Assembly (NCBI GenBank): GCA_025964675.1
Contig: JAOPYI010000171.1
Span: 1 to 64,000, forward strand
Reading direction: 5' to 3'
Length of the DNA: 64,000 bases
Source: Sphaerisporangium sp.
GTDB lineage: Bacteria; Actinomycetota; Actinomycetes; Streptosporangiales; Streptosporangiaceae
Shown piece by piece: positions 36,796 through 45,214 of this stretch; the first letter of the stretch is position 1; the number at the start of each line of letters is the position of its first letter. The position numbers were made by a program, and so were the translations under genes. Under the pieces are notes generated by a model. It saw only the letters and a program-made list of their open reading frames with translations. It was not told the origin of the DNA and ran no database searches.

Positions 36796-38454
36796 TTACT
36801 TGGCTCTGCGGCGGGCGCCCCTGCGGGTCTGTGAGGGCCGCCTGGGAACGTCGCCGGCCGCGACGGCCGCCTGGCGTTGTTTGGCGCCGTACTCCGCGAG
36901 GGCGGACGCGAGCGCCGTGGCCGACGGGTCGTCGGCCATGATGTCGACCCGCAGGCCGAACTCCTCCGCGGTCTTGGCGGTCTGCGGCCCGATGACCGCG
37001 ATCACCGTGACCTGGTGGGGCTTGCCGGCGATGCCGACGAGGTTCCTTACGGTGCTGGACGAGGTGAACAGCACCGCGTCGAAGCCGCCGCCCTTGATCG
37101 CCACACGGATCGCCTCGGGCGGCGGTGCCGCGCGGACGGTGCGGTAGGCGGTGACGTCGTCGCACTCCCAGCCGAGCTCGGTGAGCCCGGCGATGAGCGT
37201 CTCGGTCGCGATGTCGGCACGCGGCAGCAGGACCCGGTTGATCGGGTCGAGCATCGAGTCGTACGGCGGCCACTCGGCCAGCAGGCCCTCGGAGGAATGC
37301 TCCCCCACCGGCACGAGGTCGGGCTTGACCCCGAACCGCACCAGCGCCTTCGCGGTCGCCTCACCGACGGCCGCGACCTTCAGCCCTGCGAACGCCCGCG
37401 CGTCCAGGCCGTACTCCTCGAACTTCTCCCTGATCGCCTTGACGGCGTTGGCCGAGGTGAACGCCACCCACTCGTAGCGGCCGGTCACAAGGCCCTTGAT
37501 CGCGCGGTCCATCTGCTGCGGGGTGCGCGGCGGCTCCACGGAGATCGTCGGCACCTCCTCCGGAACCGCGCCGTACGAGCGGAGCTGGTCCGACAGCCCG
37601 GCCGACTGCTCCTTCGTGCGGGGAACGAGGACCCGCCAGCCGAACAAAGGCTTGTTCTCGAACCACGAGAGCCGGTCGCGCGTGCCGACTGCCTCGCCGA
37701 CGACGATCAGCGCGGGCTCGGCGATGCCGGCGTGCTTGAGGTCGGCGGCGAGCCTGCCCAGGGTGGACACCACGGTGTACTGCTCCGTCGTGGTGCCGCT
37801 CTGGGTCACGGCCACGGGGGTGGTGTCGGGCTTGCCCGAGGCGACGAGGGCCTTGGCGATCGCCACAGCGTCGGCGATGCCGTTGTAGATCACCACTGTG
37901 CCGGCCGTGCCGGCGTGGACCGACCAGTCGTCGACCCGCGTGGCGTCCACGATGCGGAACTCCGGCACGGCCACCGCCGGAGCGATGCCCGCGTAGGTGA
38001 GCACCGCCGTCGCGGGCGGCACGCCCGGCACGATCTCGAAGTCGATGTCGGCCTTGGCGCATGCCGCGACCTCCTCGGTGACCGAGGAGAAGAACCCGGG
38101 GTCGCCCGCGCATAGTCGCACCACGCGGCACCCGGCCTTGGCCTCCTGCACGGCCTTCAGCGACACCGCGCCCATGTCCTCGGCGACGTCCACGACCCTG
38201 ACGTGCTCGGGACAGTGGCGTAGCAAGGCCCCGTACGCCTCCCTGTCGAGGAGGACGACGTCGGCCCGCGACAGCAGGTCGGCACCGCGCAGGGTGAGAA
38301 GGTTCTCGTCACCCGGCCCGGCCCCAACGAAGGCGACGAACCCGGCATGGCGCCGCCGCCCGCCGTCGTGGCCGGTCACCGCGCTACTCTCCACGGCCGC
38401 GGCGCTCTCGGCCGTGGTGCCGGCTGTCTTGCTGGTCTGGCTTCCGGAGCTCAA
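36796..38454 (-). CDS. hemD: uroporphyrinogen-III methyltransferase/synthase fusion
   Basis: The 552-residue fusion has an N-terminal SUMT-like (precorrin-2 methyltransferase) domain at about residues 38-275 (FVAFVGAGPGDENLLTLRGA, DLLSRADVVLLDRE, IVPGVPPATAVLTYAGIA) and a C-terminal uroporphyrinogen-III synthase domain at about 280-525 (GWRVLVPRTKEQSAGLSDQL, WVAFTSANAVKAIREKFEEY, AVGEATAKALVRFGVKPDLV). The SUMT GGDPFxFGRG loop is altered to CAGDPGFFSS, so methylation may be weak or lost. A TTG start overlaps the hemC stop (TTGA). An Arg-rich tail ends the protein. Confidence 0.92.
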   Translation of the reverse strand: MSSGSQTSKTAGTTAESAAAVESSAVTGHDGGRRRHAGFVAFVGAGPGDENLLTLRGADLLSRADVVLLDREAYGALLRHCPEHVRVVDVAEDMGAVSLKAVQEAKAGCRVVRLCAGDPGFFSSVTEEVAACAKADIDFEIVPGVPPATAVLTYAGIAPAVAVPEFRIVDATRVDDWSVHAGTAGTVVIYNGIADAVAIAKALVASGKPDTTPVAVTQSGTTTEQYTVVSTLGRLAADLKHAGIAEPALIVVGEAVGTRDRLSWFENKPLFGWRVLVPRTKEQSAGLSDQLRSYGAVPEEVPTISVEPPRTPQQMDRAIKGLVTGRYEWVAFTSANAVKAIREKFEEYGLDARAFAGLKVAAVGEATAKALVRFGVKPDLVPVGEHSSEGLLAEWPPYDSMLDPINRVLLPRADIATETLIAGLTELGWECDDVTAYRTVRAAPPPEAIRVAIKGGGFDAVLFTSSSTVRNLVGIAGKPHQVTVIAVIGPQTAKTAEEFGLRVDIMADDPSATALASALAEYGAKQRQAAVAAGDVPRRPSQTRRGARRRAK

Positions 38455-39389
38455 TGGGTCCGCTCCCCCATCAACATGCCGGCTCCCTCGGCGATCATGG
38501 CGGTCGCGAGTTCGCGGCCGAGCTCCATGGCGGCCGAGGGATCTCCGGCGGTGGACTTGCGCACCGACCGTGTGCCATCGAAGGCGACCACGGCGGCGGT
38601 CAGGTTGAGAATGTGCCCGTCATCGGCCGCGTACGCACCTACGGGCGCGCTGCAACCGGCTTCGAGAGTGGCGAGCACGGCGCGCTCGGCGCTCACCGCG
38701 GCACGTGTGCGCGGGTGGTCGAGCACGGCGAGCAGGTCGATCAAGGCCGCGTCGCCGGCGCGGCACTCCACGGCGAGGGCCCCCTGTCCCGGCGCCGGAA
38801 GCATCTCGGTCACGTCGAAAAGCTGGGAGATCTCGGCGTCGCGGCCGATACGCCCGAGCCCGGCGGCGGCGAGCACGACGGCACGCAGCTCGCCGGAGGT
38901 CACCTTGCCGATACGGGTGTCGGCGTTGCCGCGGATCGGGACGTACTCGAGGTCGGGGCGCAGCACGCGGAGCTGGGCCACGCGGCGCGGCGAGCCCGTG
39001 CCCACCCGCGCGCCGGGCACCAGGTCGACGAGCTTGGCGGAGCCGATGAGCGCGTCCCTCGGGTCGTCACGGGGTGGGACCGCCGCGATCACGACCCGGG
39101 GATCGGGCTTGGTCGGCAGGTCCTTGAGGGAGTGGACCGCGAAGTCGATCTCCCCCTCGATCAGCTTGTCGCGAAGGGCGCTGACGAAGACACCGGTGCC
39201 GCCCAGCTGCGCGAGGTGGGCCTTGGTGACGTCGCCGAAGGTCGTGACGCCTACGAGCTCCACCGGGCGCCCCGTCAGCTCGGTCAGCCGGTCGGCCACC
39301 TGCTGCGACTGCGTCGTCGCCATCAGGCTCCGGCGCGTGCCGAGCCGGAGGACGCCTCGGCCGGCGGCCGGTGCAAGGCCCTCGGTCAT
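38451..39389 (-). CDS. hemC: hydroxymethylbilane synthase
   Basis: HemC polymerises four porphobilinogens to hydroxymethylbilane. The 312 residues contain LRLGTRRSLMATTQSQQVAD, SALRDKLIEGEIDFAVHSLK (followed by DLPT), GTGSPRRVAQLRVLRPDLE, RGNADTRIGKV, LPAPGQGALAVECRA, and the dipyrromethane cofactor Cys in ATLEAGCSAPVGAYA. The ATG overlaps the hemA stop (ATGA). Confidence 0.97.
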   Translation of the reverse strand: MTEGLAPAAGRGVLRLGTRRSLMATTQSQQVADRLTELTGRPVELVGVTTFGDVTKAHLAQLGGTGVFVSALRDKLIEGEIDFAVHSLKDLPTKPDPRVVIAAVPPRDDPRDALIGSAKLVDLVPGARVGTGSPRRVAQLRVLRPDLEYVPIRGNADTRIGKVTSGELRAVVLAAAGLGRIGRDAEISQLFDVTEMLPAPGQGALAVECRAGDAALIDLLAVLDHPRTRAAVSAERAVLATLEAGCSAPVGAYAADDGHILNLTAAVVAFDGTRSVRKSTAGDPSAAMELGRELATAMIAEGAGMLMGERTH

Positions 39390-40723
39390 GCCTCCTCCTC
39401 GCCGGCTCGGCCGGTCAGATCGGTCTCCACCTCGGCCACGTCGGCTCTAGTCACTGCCTCGGGCACCTTCGGGTTCAGGTCGAACAGCTCGCGCAGCGCC
39501 TCAGCATAATGATCGCCCGCCGGGGACGCCGCGAACCGCTTGACACGCACTGTGGGCTCGTGGAGCAGCTTGTCCACGACCCTTCTGACGGTCTGGGCGA
39601 TCTCGTCGCGGAGCCGCCCGTCCATCTCGGGCACCCGCGTGACCAGACGCCCGAGCTCGGCCTCGACGACGTCGGCGGCCTTCGCCCGCAGCGCCACCAC
39701 GGTCGGCGTGACCGTGGCCGCGCGCTCGGCCCTGAGGTATTCGCACACCTCGGCCGCCACGATGGATCGCACGGCGGCGACGTCGTCGGGCCCGCTGCCC
39801 TCCTCACCGAGGCCGGCCTCCTGCATCGACTCGAGGTCGACGAGCGTGACGCCGGGAAGCGTGCGGACGCCGGGATCGACGTCGTGCGGCAGCGCGAGGT
39901 CGAGCAGGAACAGCGGCTGGTCGCGAACGGCTCTGGCCACCATGTCGGTGCCGATGACCACGCTACCCGCTCCCGTGCAGGAGATGACCAGGTCAGCGCC
40001 CGACAGCTCGTGCTCGACGTCGGCCAGCTCGACTGCGCGCCCGCCGACGGTCTGCGCCAGCCGGGCGGCGCGCTCGAAGGTGCGGTTGGCGACCACGATG
40101 TCGGTCACCCCGGCCCGGCCGAGGGTGGCGGCGGACAGCGCGCTCATCGACCCGGCGCCCACGACAAGGGCCCGCTTGCCCTGGATCGGGCCGAGGACCC
40201 GCTCGGCGAGGGTGAGACCCACCCCGACCAGGGAGGCGCCCGCCCGGTCGATGCCGGTCTCGGTGTGGGCGCGCTTGCCGACGCGCAGCGCGTGCTGGGC
40301 CAGCTCGTTCAGCGTGGTGCCCGCGGTGCCCTGCTCCTGGGCCAGCCGCAGCGACTGGCGCACCTGGCCGAGGATCTGTCCCTCGCCGACGACCATCGAG
40401 TCGAGACCGCAGGCGATCGTGAACAGGTGCTCGACGACCCGGTCCTCGTAGTGGACGTACAGGTGGCGGGTGAGCTGCTCCTGGGGGATGCCGGAGTGGG
40501 CGCTGAGCAGGTCGGTCACCGCCGTCACGCCGCCGTGGAACCGGTCCACCTCGGCGTAGACCTCGACCCGGTTGCACGTGGAGACGATCATCGTCTCGGA
40601 CACGTGGGCGTCGGTCCGCACGTCATGGAGGAGCTTGACGAGGGCGTCGCCGGTCACCGCGACGCGCTCGAGCAGTGCGACCGGCGCAGTCCGGTGGCTG
40701 AGACCAACCGCGAGAAGACTCAT
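39386..40723 (-). CDS. hemA: glutamyl-tRNA reductase
   Basis: HemA reduces Glu-tRNA(Glu) to glutamate-1-semialdehyde and commits carbon to haem. The 445 residues contain GLSHRTAPVALLERVAVTGD, the catalytic Cys in IVSTCNRVEVYAEVD, DSMVVGEGQILGQVRQSLRL, GAGSMSALSAATLGRAGVTD (NADPH site), LALPHDVDPGV, and a C-terminal dimerisation domain. Its ATG overlaps the rex stop, so rex and hemA are translated in coupling and share the Rex-controlled promoter. Confidence 0.97.
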   Translation of the reverse strand: MSLLAVGLSHRTAPVALLERVAVTGDALVKLLHDVRTDAHVSETMIVSTCNRVEVYAEVDRFHGGVTAVTDLLSAHSGIPQEQLTRHLYVHYEDRVVEHLFTIACGLDSMVVGEGQILGQVRQSLRLAQEQGTAGTTLNELAQHALRVGKRAHTETGIDRAGASLVGVGLTLAERVLGPIQGKRALVVGAGSMSALSAATLGRAGVTDIVVANRTFERAARLAQTVGGRAVELADVEHELSGADLVISCTGAGSVVIGTDMVARAVRDQPLFLLDLALPHDVDPGVRTLPGVTLVDLESMQEAGLGEEGSGPDDVAAVRSIVAAEVCEYLRAERAATVTPTVVALRAKAADVVEAELGRLVTRVPEMDGRLRDEIAQTVRRVVDKLLHEPTVRVKRFAASPAGDHYAEALRELFDLNPKVPEAVTRADVAEVETDLTGRAGEEEA

Positions 40724-41415
40724 GCGTCCATCGCCTCGGCCCAGGTTTCAGCCATGATGGGGCTCCCTGTTTCGCGATCCGCTTTGCGCTGCTCATGGAA
40801 CGCAAGAATTTGCAGTTCAGTCGATAGGTCGACCTTGCGGACATCGACTCCGTCAGGCACTGTCAGCACGACGGGGGCGAAGTTCAAGATACTCGTGATC
40901 CCGGCGGCGATGACCCGGTCGGCCACCTGCTGCGCCGCCGTCGCGGGCGTCGCGATCACCACGATGGAGACCCCCCGCGTGTCGATCACGCTTTCGAGCT
41001 CGTCTATGTGGTCCACGGCCATCCCGACGAGGCGCTCGCCGACCACGCCCTTGTCGGCGTCGAACAGCGCGGCCACACGGAAGCCCCGGGAGACGAACCC
41101 GCCGTAGTTCGCGAGCGCCCGGCCGAGGTTACCGACCCCGACGATCGCCACGGCCCAGTCCTGGGTGAGGCCAAGCTCCCTGGAGATCTGGTAGATCAGG
41201 TACTGCACGTCGTAGCCGACGCCCCGCGTGCCGTACGACCCGAGGTGGGACAGGTCCTTGCGCAGCTTGGCGGAGTTCACCCCGGCGGCGACCGCGAGGT
41301 CCTCAGAGCTCACGGTGGCCGTGGCCCGCTCCGCGAGTCCGTTCAGCGCGCGCAGGTAAAGCGGCAGCCGCGCGACGGTCGCATCGGGGATGCCCCGTTC
41401 ACGCGCTTGAGACAT
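40720..41415 (-). CDS. rex: redox-sensing transcriptional repressor Rex
   Basis: Rex senses the NADH/NAD+ ratio and represses respiratory genes when NADH is low. The 231 residues have a winged helix (IPDATVARLPLYLRALNGLA, SSEDLAVAAGVNSAKLRKDL, SHLGSYGTRGVGYDVQYL) and a Rossmann domain (WAVAIVGVGNLGRALANYGG, RVAALFDADKGVVGERL, IVVIATPATAAQQVADRVI, ILNFAPVVLTVP). I use the ATG at 41413-41415; a GTG four codons upstream is possible. A Rex operator lies 112 bases upstream, indicating autoregulation of rex-hemACD. Confidence 0.96.
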   Translation of the reverse strand: MSQARERGIPDATVARLPLYLRALNGLAERATATVSSEDLAVAAGVNSAKLRKDLSHLGSYGTRGVGYDVQYLIYQISRELGLTQDWAVAIVGVGNLGRALANYGGFVSRGFRVAALFDADKGVVGERLVGMAVDHIDELESVIDTRGVSIVVIATPATAAQQVADRVIAAGITSILNFAPVVLTVPDGVDVRKVDLSTELQILAFHEQRKADRETGSPIMAETWAEAMDA

Positions 41416-41526
41416 GCGGCGAATCACTTTGGCCGGAACTCCAGGGGCCGGGCGGCCGGTGCGCCCCGGCCGCGCTCGCGGTTGACGGATGTCGAGGAGA
41501 GGGCGCAGACATTCAGGTTAGTACCT

Positions 41527-41544
41527 TTGTGAAGCTATGCACAA
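41527..41544. promoter_or_regulatory. Rex operator upstream of rex-hem
   Basis: TTGTGAA-GCTA-TGCACAA differs from the TTGTGAA-N4-TTCACAA consensus at one base. It lies between rex and the divergent glutaredoxin-like gene and most likely serves the rex-hemA promoter. In Streptomyces the rex-hem operon is also under Rex. Confidence 0.85.
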
Positions 41545-41623
41545 AGTGCGAGGGCGCACTCTCGGGTCACAACTTTCCCAGGTAGGGGTACCGGTCCCGG
41601 ATCCGCCCCTCTGACTGTGACCC

Positions 41624-41651
41624 ATGACACGGATGGAAGGGCCGTTAGGCT
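41624..41651 (+). promoter_or_regulatory. probable leaderless promoter of glutaredoxin-like gene
   Basis: ATGACA (41624-41629) and TAGGCT (41646-41651) are 16 bases apart and put the transcription start at the ATG at 41658. No Shine-Dalgarno precedes that ATG. Confidence 0.5.
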
Positions 41652-41657
41652 GGGCAC

Positions 41658-41906
41658 ATGGCTCCGCGAGACCACACGATCACCCTGCTCGGCAAGCCGG
41701 GCTGCCACCTGTGCGACGACGCCAGGGCCGTCATCCGGCGCGTGGCCGCCGACCTCGGGGTCTCCTGGGAGGAGCGCGACATCACCGCGTCCGAGGAAGA
41801 CCAGGACGCCTACTGGGAGATGATCCCCGTCACGCTGGTCGACGGCGTCCAGCACGACTTCTGGCGGGTCGACGAGAGCCGCCTGCGCGCCGCCCTGGCC
41901 GTGTGA
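41658..41906 (+). CDS. glutaredoxin family protein
   Basis: This is an 82-residue thioredoxin-fold protein of the DUF836/glutaredoxin-like group. The redox motif is GKPGCHLCDDARAVIRRVAA near residue 15 (CxxC), followed by WEERDITASEEDQDAYWEMI and the cis-Pro IPVTLVDGVQHDFWRVDES. It likely reduces cytoplasmic disulfides; the partner is unknown. It is divergent from rex and converges on the large membrane-protein gene with three bases between stops. Confidence 0.88.
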   Translation: MAPRDHTITLLGKPGCHLCDDARAVIRRVAADLGVSWEERDITASEEDQDAYWEMIPVTLVDGVQHDFWRVDESRLRAALAV

Positions 41907-41909
41907 CCC

Positions 41910-43511
41910 TCAGACGCGGAAGGCCGTGGGCAGCGGCACCACTTTGGCCGCGGTCACGTTCAGCTCGATCACGTTGGCCGCGAGCACGTGGGCGACCCGC
42001 TCGCGGGCGAAGCGCTCCATGTGCGCCTGGCGCTGGTGCTCGCTGAACGCCACCTCGTCGCGGTAGAGCTCGTAGACGATGCGCTGGAGTGGTGCCGACT
42101 TGACCGCGTGGCAAATGAAGATCAAGGTGTCGGGCTCGCTCCGGCGTACGGCCTCTACGGTCTCCTCGGCCAGGCGGTCGAACGCCTCACCCGCTCCGTC
42201 CATCAGCGTGAAGACCGTCAGCAGACCGTAGATGCTGGGCGAGGGCCTGACAGAGCCGGCGGACGCGAGCGGCACGTCGGCTCGCCGCCCCGAGGCCACC
42301 GGGACGTCGGGGTGGGGGAAGGGCTGCCGCAGCTCGTTGCCGGGGAACAGCACGCCCGTGGCGGGCATCGAGAAGTCCTGCCCAGGAGCGCGGTGCGAAC
42401 CGTTCTGCCCGAGGTAGCCCGCGCCTGGATCGAACGGCCCCGGCCGTTCATGCTGCACCGTATCCCCGGGTGAGACTCCCGGCCCGTAGCCCGGCATGTT
42501 CTGGGGGAACGGCTCTCCGAGTCCGGGGAGGCCTCCAGCGGCGTCCGGACCTATGACCTCGCCGGTCTTCGGGCCGCCGAAGCCTCCGGACGGCTGCATG
42601 CGAGCGGCGTAGTCGACGTCACCCTGGTCGCTCGCGCGGTACTCCGCCACGAGATCGCCGAGGCCGGAACGGCGGGGCGGCGGCATCGCCTGGGTGGCCG
42701 AGGTCGCCGGCATGGGACTCGACTCGTACCCGGGCTCGGGCTCGGGGGCCCGGCGGCGGGGAGGCGGGCGCTCGTCGTCCCAGTCGTCGTCGTCGGAGTC
42801 GTCACGCTCCTCGTCGTACGGGGCGAGCGGGCGGGCGACGGCGTACCAGACGGCGCCGACCATGAGGGTGATCACCAGTGCCGCGAAGACGCCTGGGATC
42901 GCGAATCGCACGGCGCCCACCAGAGCCAGCCCCGTCGGCGCCAGGACGACCCCGGCGTGCATGTTGTCGGCGTCGACGTCGTCGCCGCCGCGCCAGCGCA
43001 GCACCGCCAGGATGAGGCAGCCGATCAGGATCAGGTACGTCAGGCCGTGGGCGGCGTTCAGCAGTGTCGACGGGATGATCGTCCAGTGGGTGTCACCGAG
43101 CGGCAGGATCTTGCCGAACTTCTCGGACTGGCTGACCGGGTCGAGGATCATGATCACGGTGGTGATCAGGGTGAAGGCGATCCCGAACAGCCAGGCGGCG
43201 AACCTTCCGGGTGCCTTCGCCGCGAGCATCTGGATCATGCCGATGGCGAGCCAGAACGGCGCCAGGAAGGCGCCCGTGATCTGGTAGACGCGGAAGGTGG
43301 CGGGGCCGAACCCGACGAGGTGACCGATGGCGACCGCGCCGAGCGCCAGGCAGAGCGCCGAGGTCGTGACGGTCCAGGCGACGAGCCAGCCGCTCCGTTC
43401 GTCGCGGAGACGTCCGACCAGGATGCCAGTGGTGATGGCGGCGAACAGTGCACCGGCGAAGGCGGTGATGGCAACGAGGACTTCCATGATGGGCCCAACT
43501 CTGCCGGACAT
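41910..43511 (-). CDS. membrane protein with disordered linker and C-terminal ABM-like domain
   Basis: I do not know a named family. From the ATG at 43511 (533 residues) there are about seven membrane helices in residues 1-235 (VLVAITAFAGALFAAITTGI, GWLVAWTVTTSALCLALGAV, FWLAIGMIQMLAA and more), then an acidic, Pro-rich linker of about 200 residues (ERDDSDDDDWDDERPPPRRR). The last 100 residues look like an antibiotic-biosynthesis-monooxygenase (ABM)-type fold: YGLLTVFTLMDGAGEAFDRL, LIFICHAVKSAPLQRIVYEL, YRDEVAFSEHQRQAHMERFA. GGAGG is only two bases from this ATG, so the ATG at 43487 is an alternative start. It is divergent from bldN. Confidence 0.7.
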   Translation of the reverse strand: MSGRVGPIMEVLVAITAFAGALFAAITTGILVGRLRDERSGWLVAWTVTTSALCLALGAVAIGHLVGFGPATFRVYQITGAFLAPFWLAIGMIQMLAAKAPGRFAAWLFGIAFTLITTVIMILDPVSQSEKFGKILPLGDTHWTIIPSTLLNAAHGLTYLILIGCLILAVLRWRGGDDVDADNMHAGVVLAPTGLALVGAVRFAIPGVFAALVITLMVGAVWYAVARPLAPYDEERDDSDDDDWDDERPPPRRRAPEPEPGYESSPMPATSATQAMPPPRRSGLGDLVAEYRASDQGDVDYAARMQPSGGFGGPKTGEVIGPDAAGGLPGLGEPFPQNMPGYGPGVSPGDTVQHERPGPFDPGAGYLGQNGSHRAPGQDFSMPATGVLFPGNELRQPFPHPDVPVASGRRADVPLASAGSVRPSPSIYGLLTVFTLMDGAGEAFDRLAEETVEAVRRSEPDTLIFICHAVKSAPLQRIVYELYRDEVAFSEHQRQAHMERFARERVAHVLAANVIELNVTAAKVVPLPTAFRV

Positions 43512-43663
43512 TACCTCCAAACCGGTAGCCGATGCCCGAAGTACCTCATCAGTCCTGTTACGCGTGGTACTTACTGAGGCAAACTGGATTGTGTAATTTC
43601 CCGATGATTTCTAGAGTGTTCGAGCACGCACGCGCCCTTCCCTTTCCTCCCCAGGGATACCGG

Positions 43664-44317
43664 ATGTCGAACTCATGGTCGGTCGCCGGGCTTTCCCCAC
43701 CAGGATCGGCCGACACTGTGAACCCCACGCGCGCCGCCGCTGACCAGCGAGAGCGCCCCTCCCCGGAAGTCGACGAGCTCCGGAGAGTGGTCCTGCGCGC
43801 CAAAACAGGCGACGTCGACGCCTTCGCGGCGCTGTACGACCGGTATGTCGATCTTGTGTATCGCTATGTCTACTTCCGGGTCGGCTGCCACGCCCTGGCG
43901 GAGGACCTCACCAGCGAGACCTTCCTGCGCGCCCTGCGCCGCATCGCCGACTTCACCTGGCAGGGCAGGGATTTCGGCGCGTGGCTGGTGACGATCGCCA
44001 GGAACCTCGTGACCGACCACTTCAAGTCCGGTCGCTACCGCATGGAGGTGTCCACCGCTGAGGTGCTGGACACTCCCCTCGACGGCCCGCACATCCCCGA
44101 GAACGCCGTGGTCACGACCATGGTCAACGAGCGTGTCCTGCGCGCGGTGCGCGACCTCGGGCCCGAGCAGCAGGAGTGCGTGGTGCTGCGCTTCCTGCAC
44201 GGCATGTCGCTCGCGGAGACGGCGCTGATCATGGGGAAGAAGGCCGGCGCGATCAAAGCCCTGCAGTTCCGCGCGATCCGCGCGCTGGCCAGGGCACTCC
44301 CCGATGATCTGACTTGA
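43664..44317 (+). CDS. bldN: BldN-type ECF sigma factor
   Basis: This 217-residue ECF sigma factor is needed for aerial hyphae in Streptomyces, where BldN drives chaplin and rodlin genes. Region 2 is AFAALYDRYVDLVYRYVYFR, then LAEDLTSETFLRALRRIADF, TWQGRDFGAWLVTIARNLVT, DHFKSGRYRMEVST; region 4 is GPEQQECVVLRFLHGMSLAE, TALIMGKKAGAIKALQFRAI. These match BldN almost word for word. The N-terminal extension here is about 35 residues, shorter than in S. coelicolor pro-BldN. An anti-sigma gene follows after 105 bases. Confidence 0.92.
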   Translation: MSNSWSVAGLSPPGSADTVNPTRAAADQRERPSPEVDELRRVVLRAKTGDVDAFAALYDRYVDLVYRYVYFRVGCHALAEDLTSETFLRALRRIADFTWQGRDFGAWLVTIARNLVTDHFKSGRYRMEVSTAEVLDTPLDGPHIPENAVVTTMVNERVLRAVRDLGPEQQECVVLRFLHGMSLAETALIMGKKAGAIKALQFRAIRALARALPDDLT

Positions 44318-44422
44318 TTAAGGTGACTGCTGGTGAGGCGGCAGCCGTAACCTGAAGGGTCCCCGCATCGTTGGGCATGTAGCACCTATGGATCATCGTA
44401 GTGGGCGCGGCAGGGAGCTTTC

Positions 44423-45109
44423 ATGGGCAAGTGGGGGCCTTCGCGGTGGCCGCTCAGGCGTTGGGCTGCCGTCACAAGGCGGGAGCCTCAACCTCATTTC
44501 GTAGCCCGGCTCAAAGAGATCGGCGCCGAGCCAGGCAACGGCCCGCGACCCGACTTCCGCGCCCGCCTCCGCGAGGAGCTGCTCGCCGCCCACGCGACGG
44601 CCGCCGACCCCGGCCCCGAGGTGGCGCGGCGCAGGGGGCCTTCTCTCCTGATGCGCCTGCGGCCAAGCGCGCTCGTAGTGGCCATGGCCGCCCTGATGTT
44701 CTTCACGAGCGTCGAGACCTACGGCTCGGTGCCCGGAGACCGCCTCTACCCCATCAAGCGCGCGGCCGAGGCCACCCTGCTCAGCCTGACCACCGACGCT
44801 GTGGAACGCGCCCAGCGCGAGCTGACCGCCGCCCACTCCCGCGCCACGGAGGCCGCGGCGCTGCTCGGCTATCCCGACTCCCGCCGCGAGCGGCTCATAG
44901 GGCCGACCCTGGACGAGATGACCTCGACGACGCGCTCGGCGCTTTCGGCCTTGGGCCATGTGAAGCGTAAGGGCACGCACACCACGGCGTTGAAGCGCTT
45001 CACCAAGGAACAGCGCGACGTGGTGGTGCCGATGATCCCCCAGCTCGGCAACGACGACCGCATGAAGGCCAGCGCCTATCTGGACATGATCGACGGTCTC
45101 ACCCCATAG
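44423..45109 (+). CDS. rsbN: RsbN-like anti-sigma factor (DUF5667)
   Basis: This 228-residue membrane protein lies right after bldN. An N-terminal cytoplasmic part (about residues 1-80: FVARLKEIGAEPGNGPRPDF, RARLREELLAAHATAAD) should bind the sigma factor. A single membrane helix follows (SALVVAMAALMFFTSVETYG), then the DUF5667 segment VPGDRLYPIKRAAEATLLSL and an extracytoplasmic helical domain. Position and layout match RsbN, the anti-sigma factor of BldN in Streptomyces. AGGGAG lies seven bases before the ATG. Confidence 0.85.
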   Translation: MGKWGPSRWPLRRWAAVTRREPQPHFVARLKEIGAEPGNGPRPDFRARLREELLAAHATAADPGPEVARRRGPSLLMRLRPSALVVAMAALMFFTSVETYGSVPGDRLYPIKRAAEATLLSLTTDAVERAQRELTAAHSRATEAAALLGYPDSRRERLIGPTLDEMTSTTRSALSALGHVKRKGTHTTALKRFTKEQRDVVVPMIPQLGNDDRMKASAYLDMIDGLTP

Positions 45110-45214
45110 CCTGTCCTGACTCCCAGGCCACCCCGTAACGTGCGCCAGACGTCACGCCACGCTAACGCCACGTACACCGACTCCACCCCCTGCTCCCAGT
45201 TAAGCTGAGGTGCT

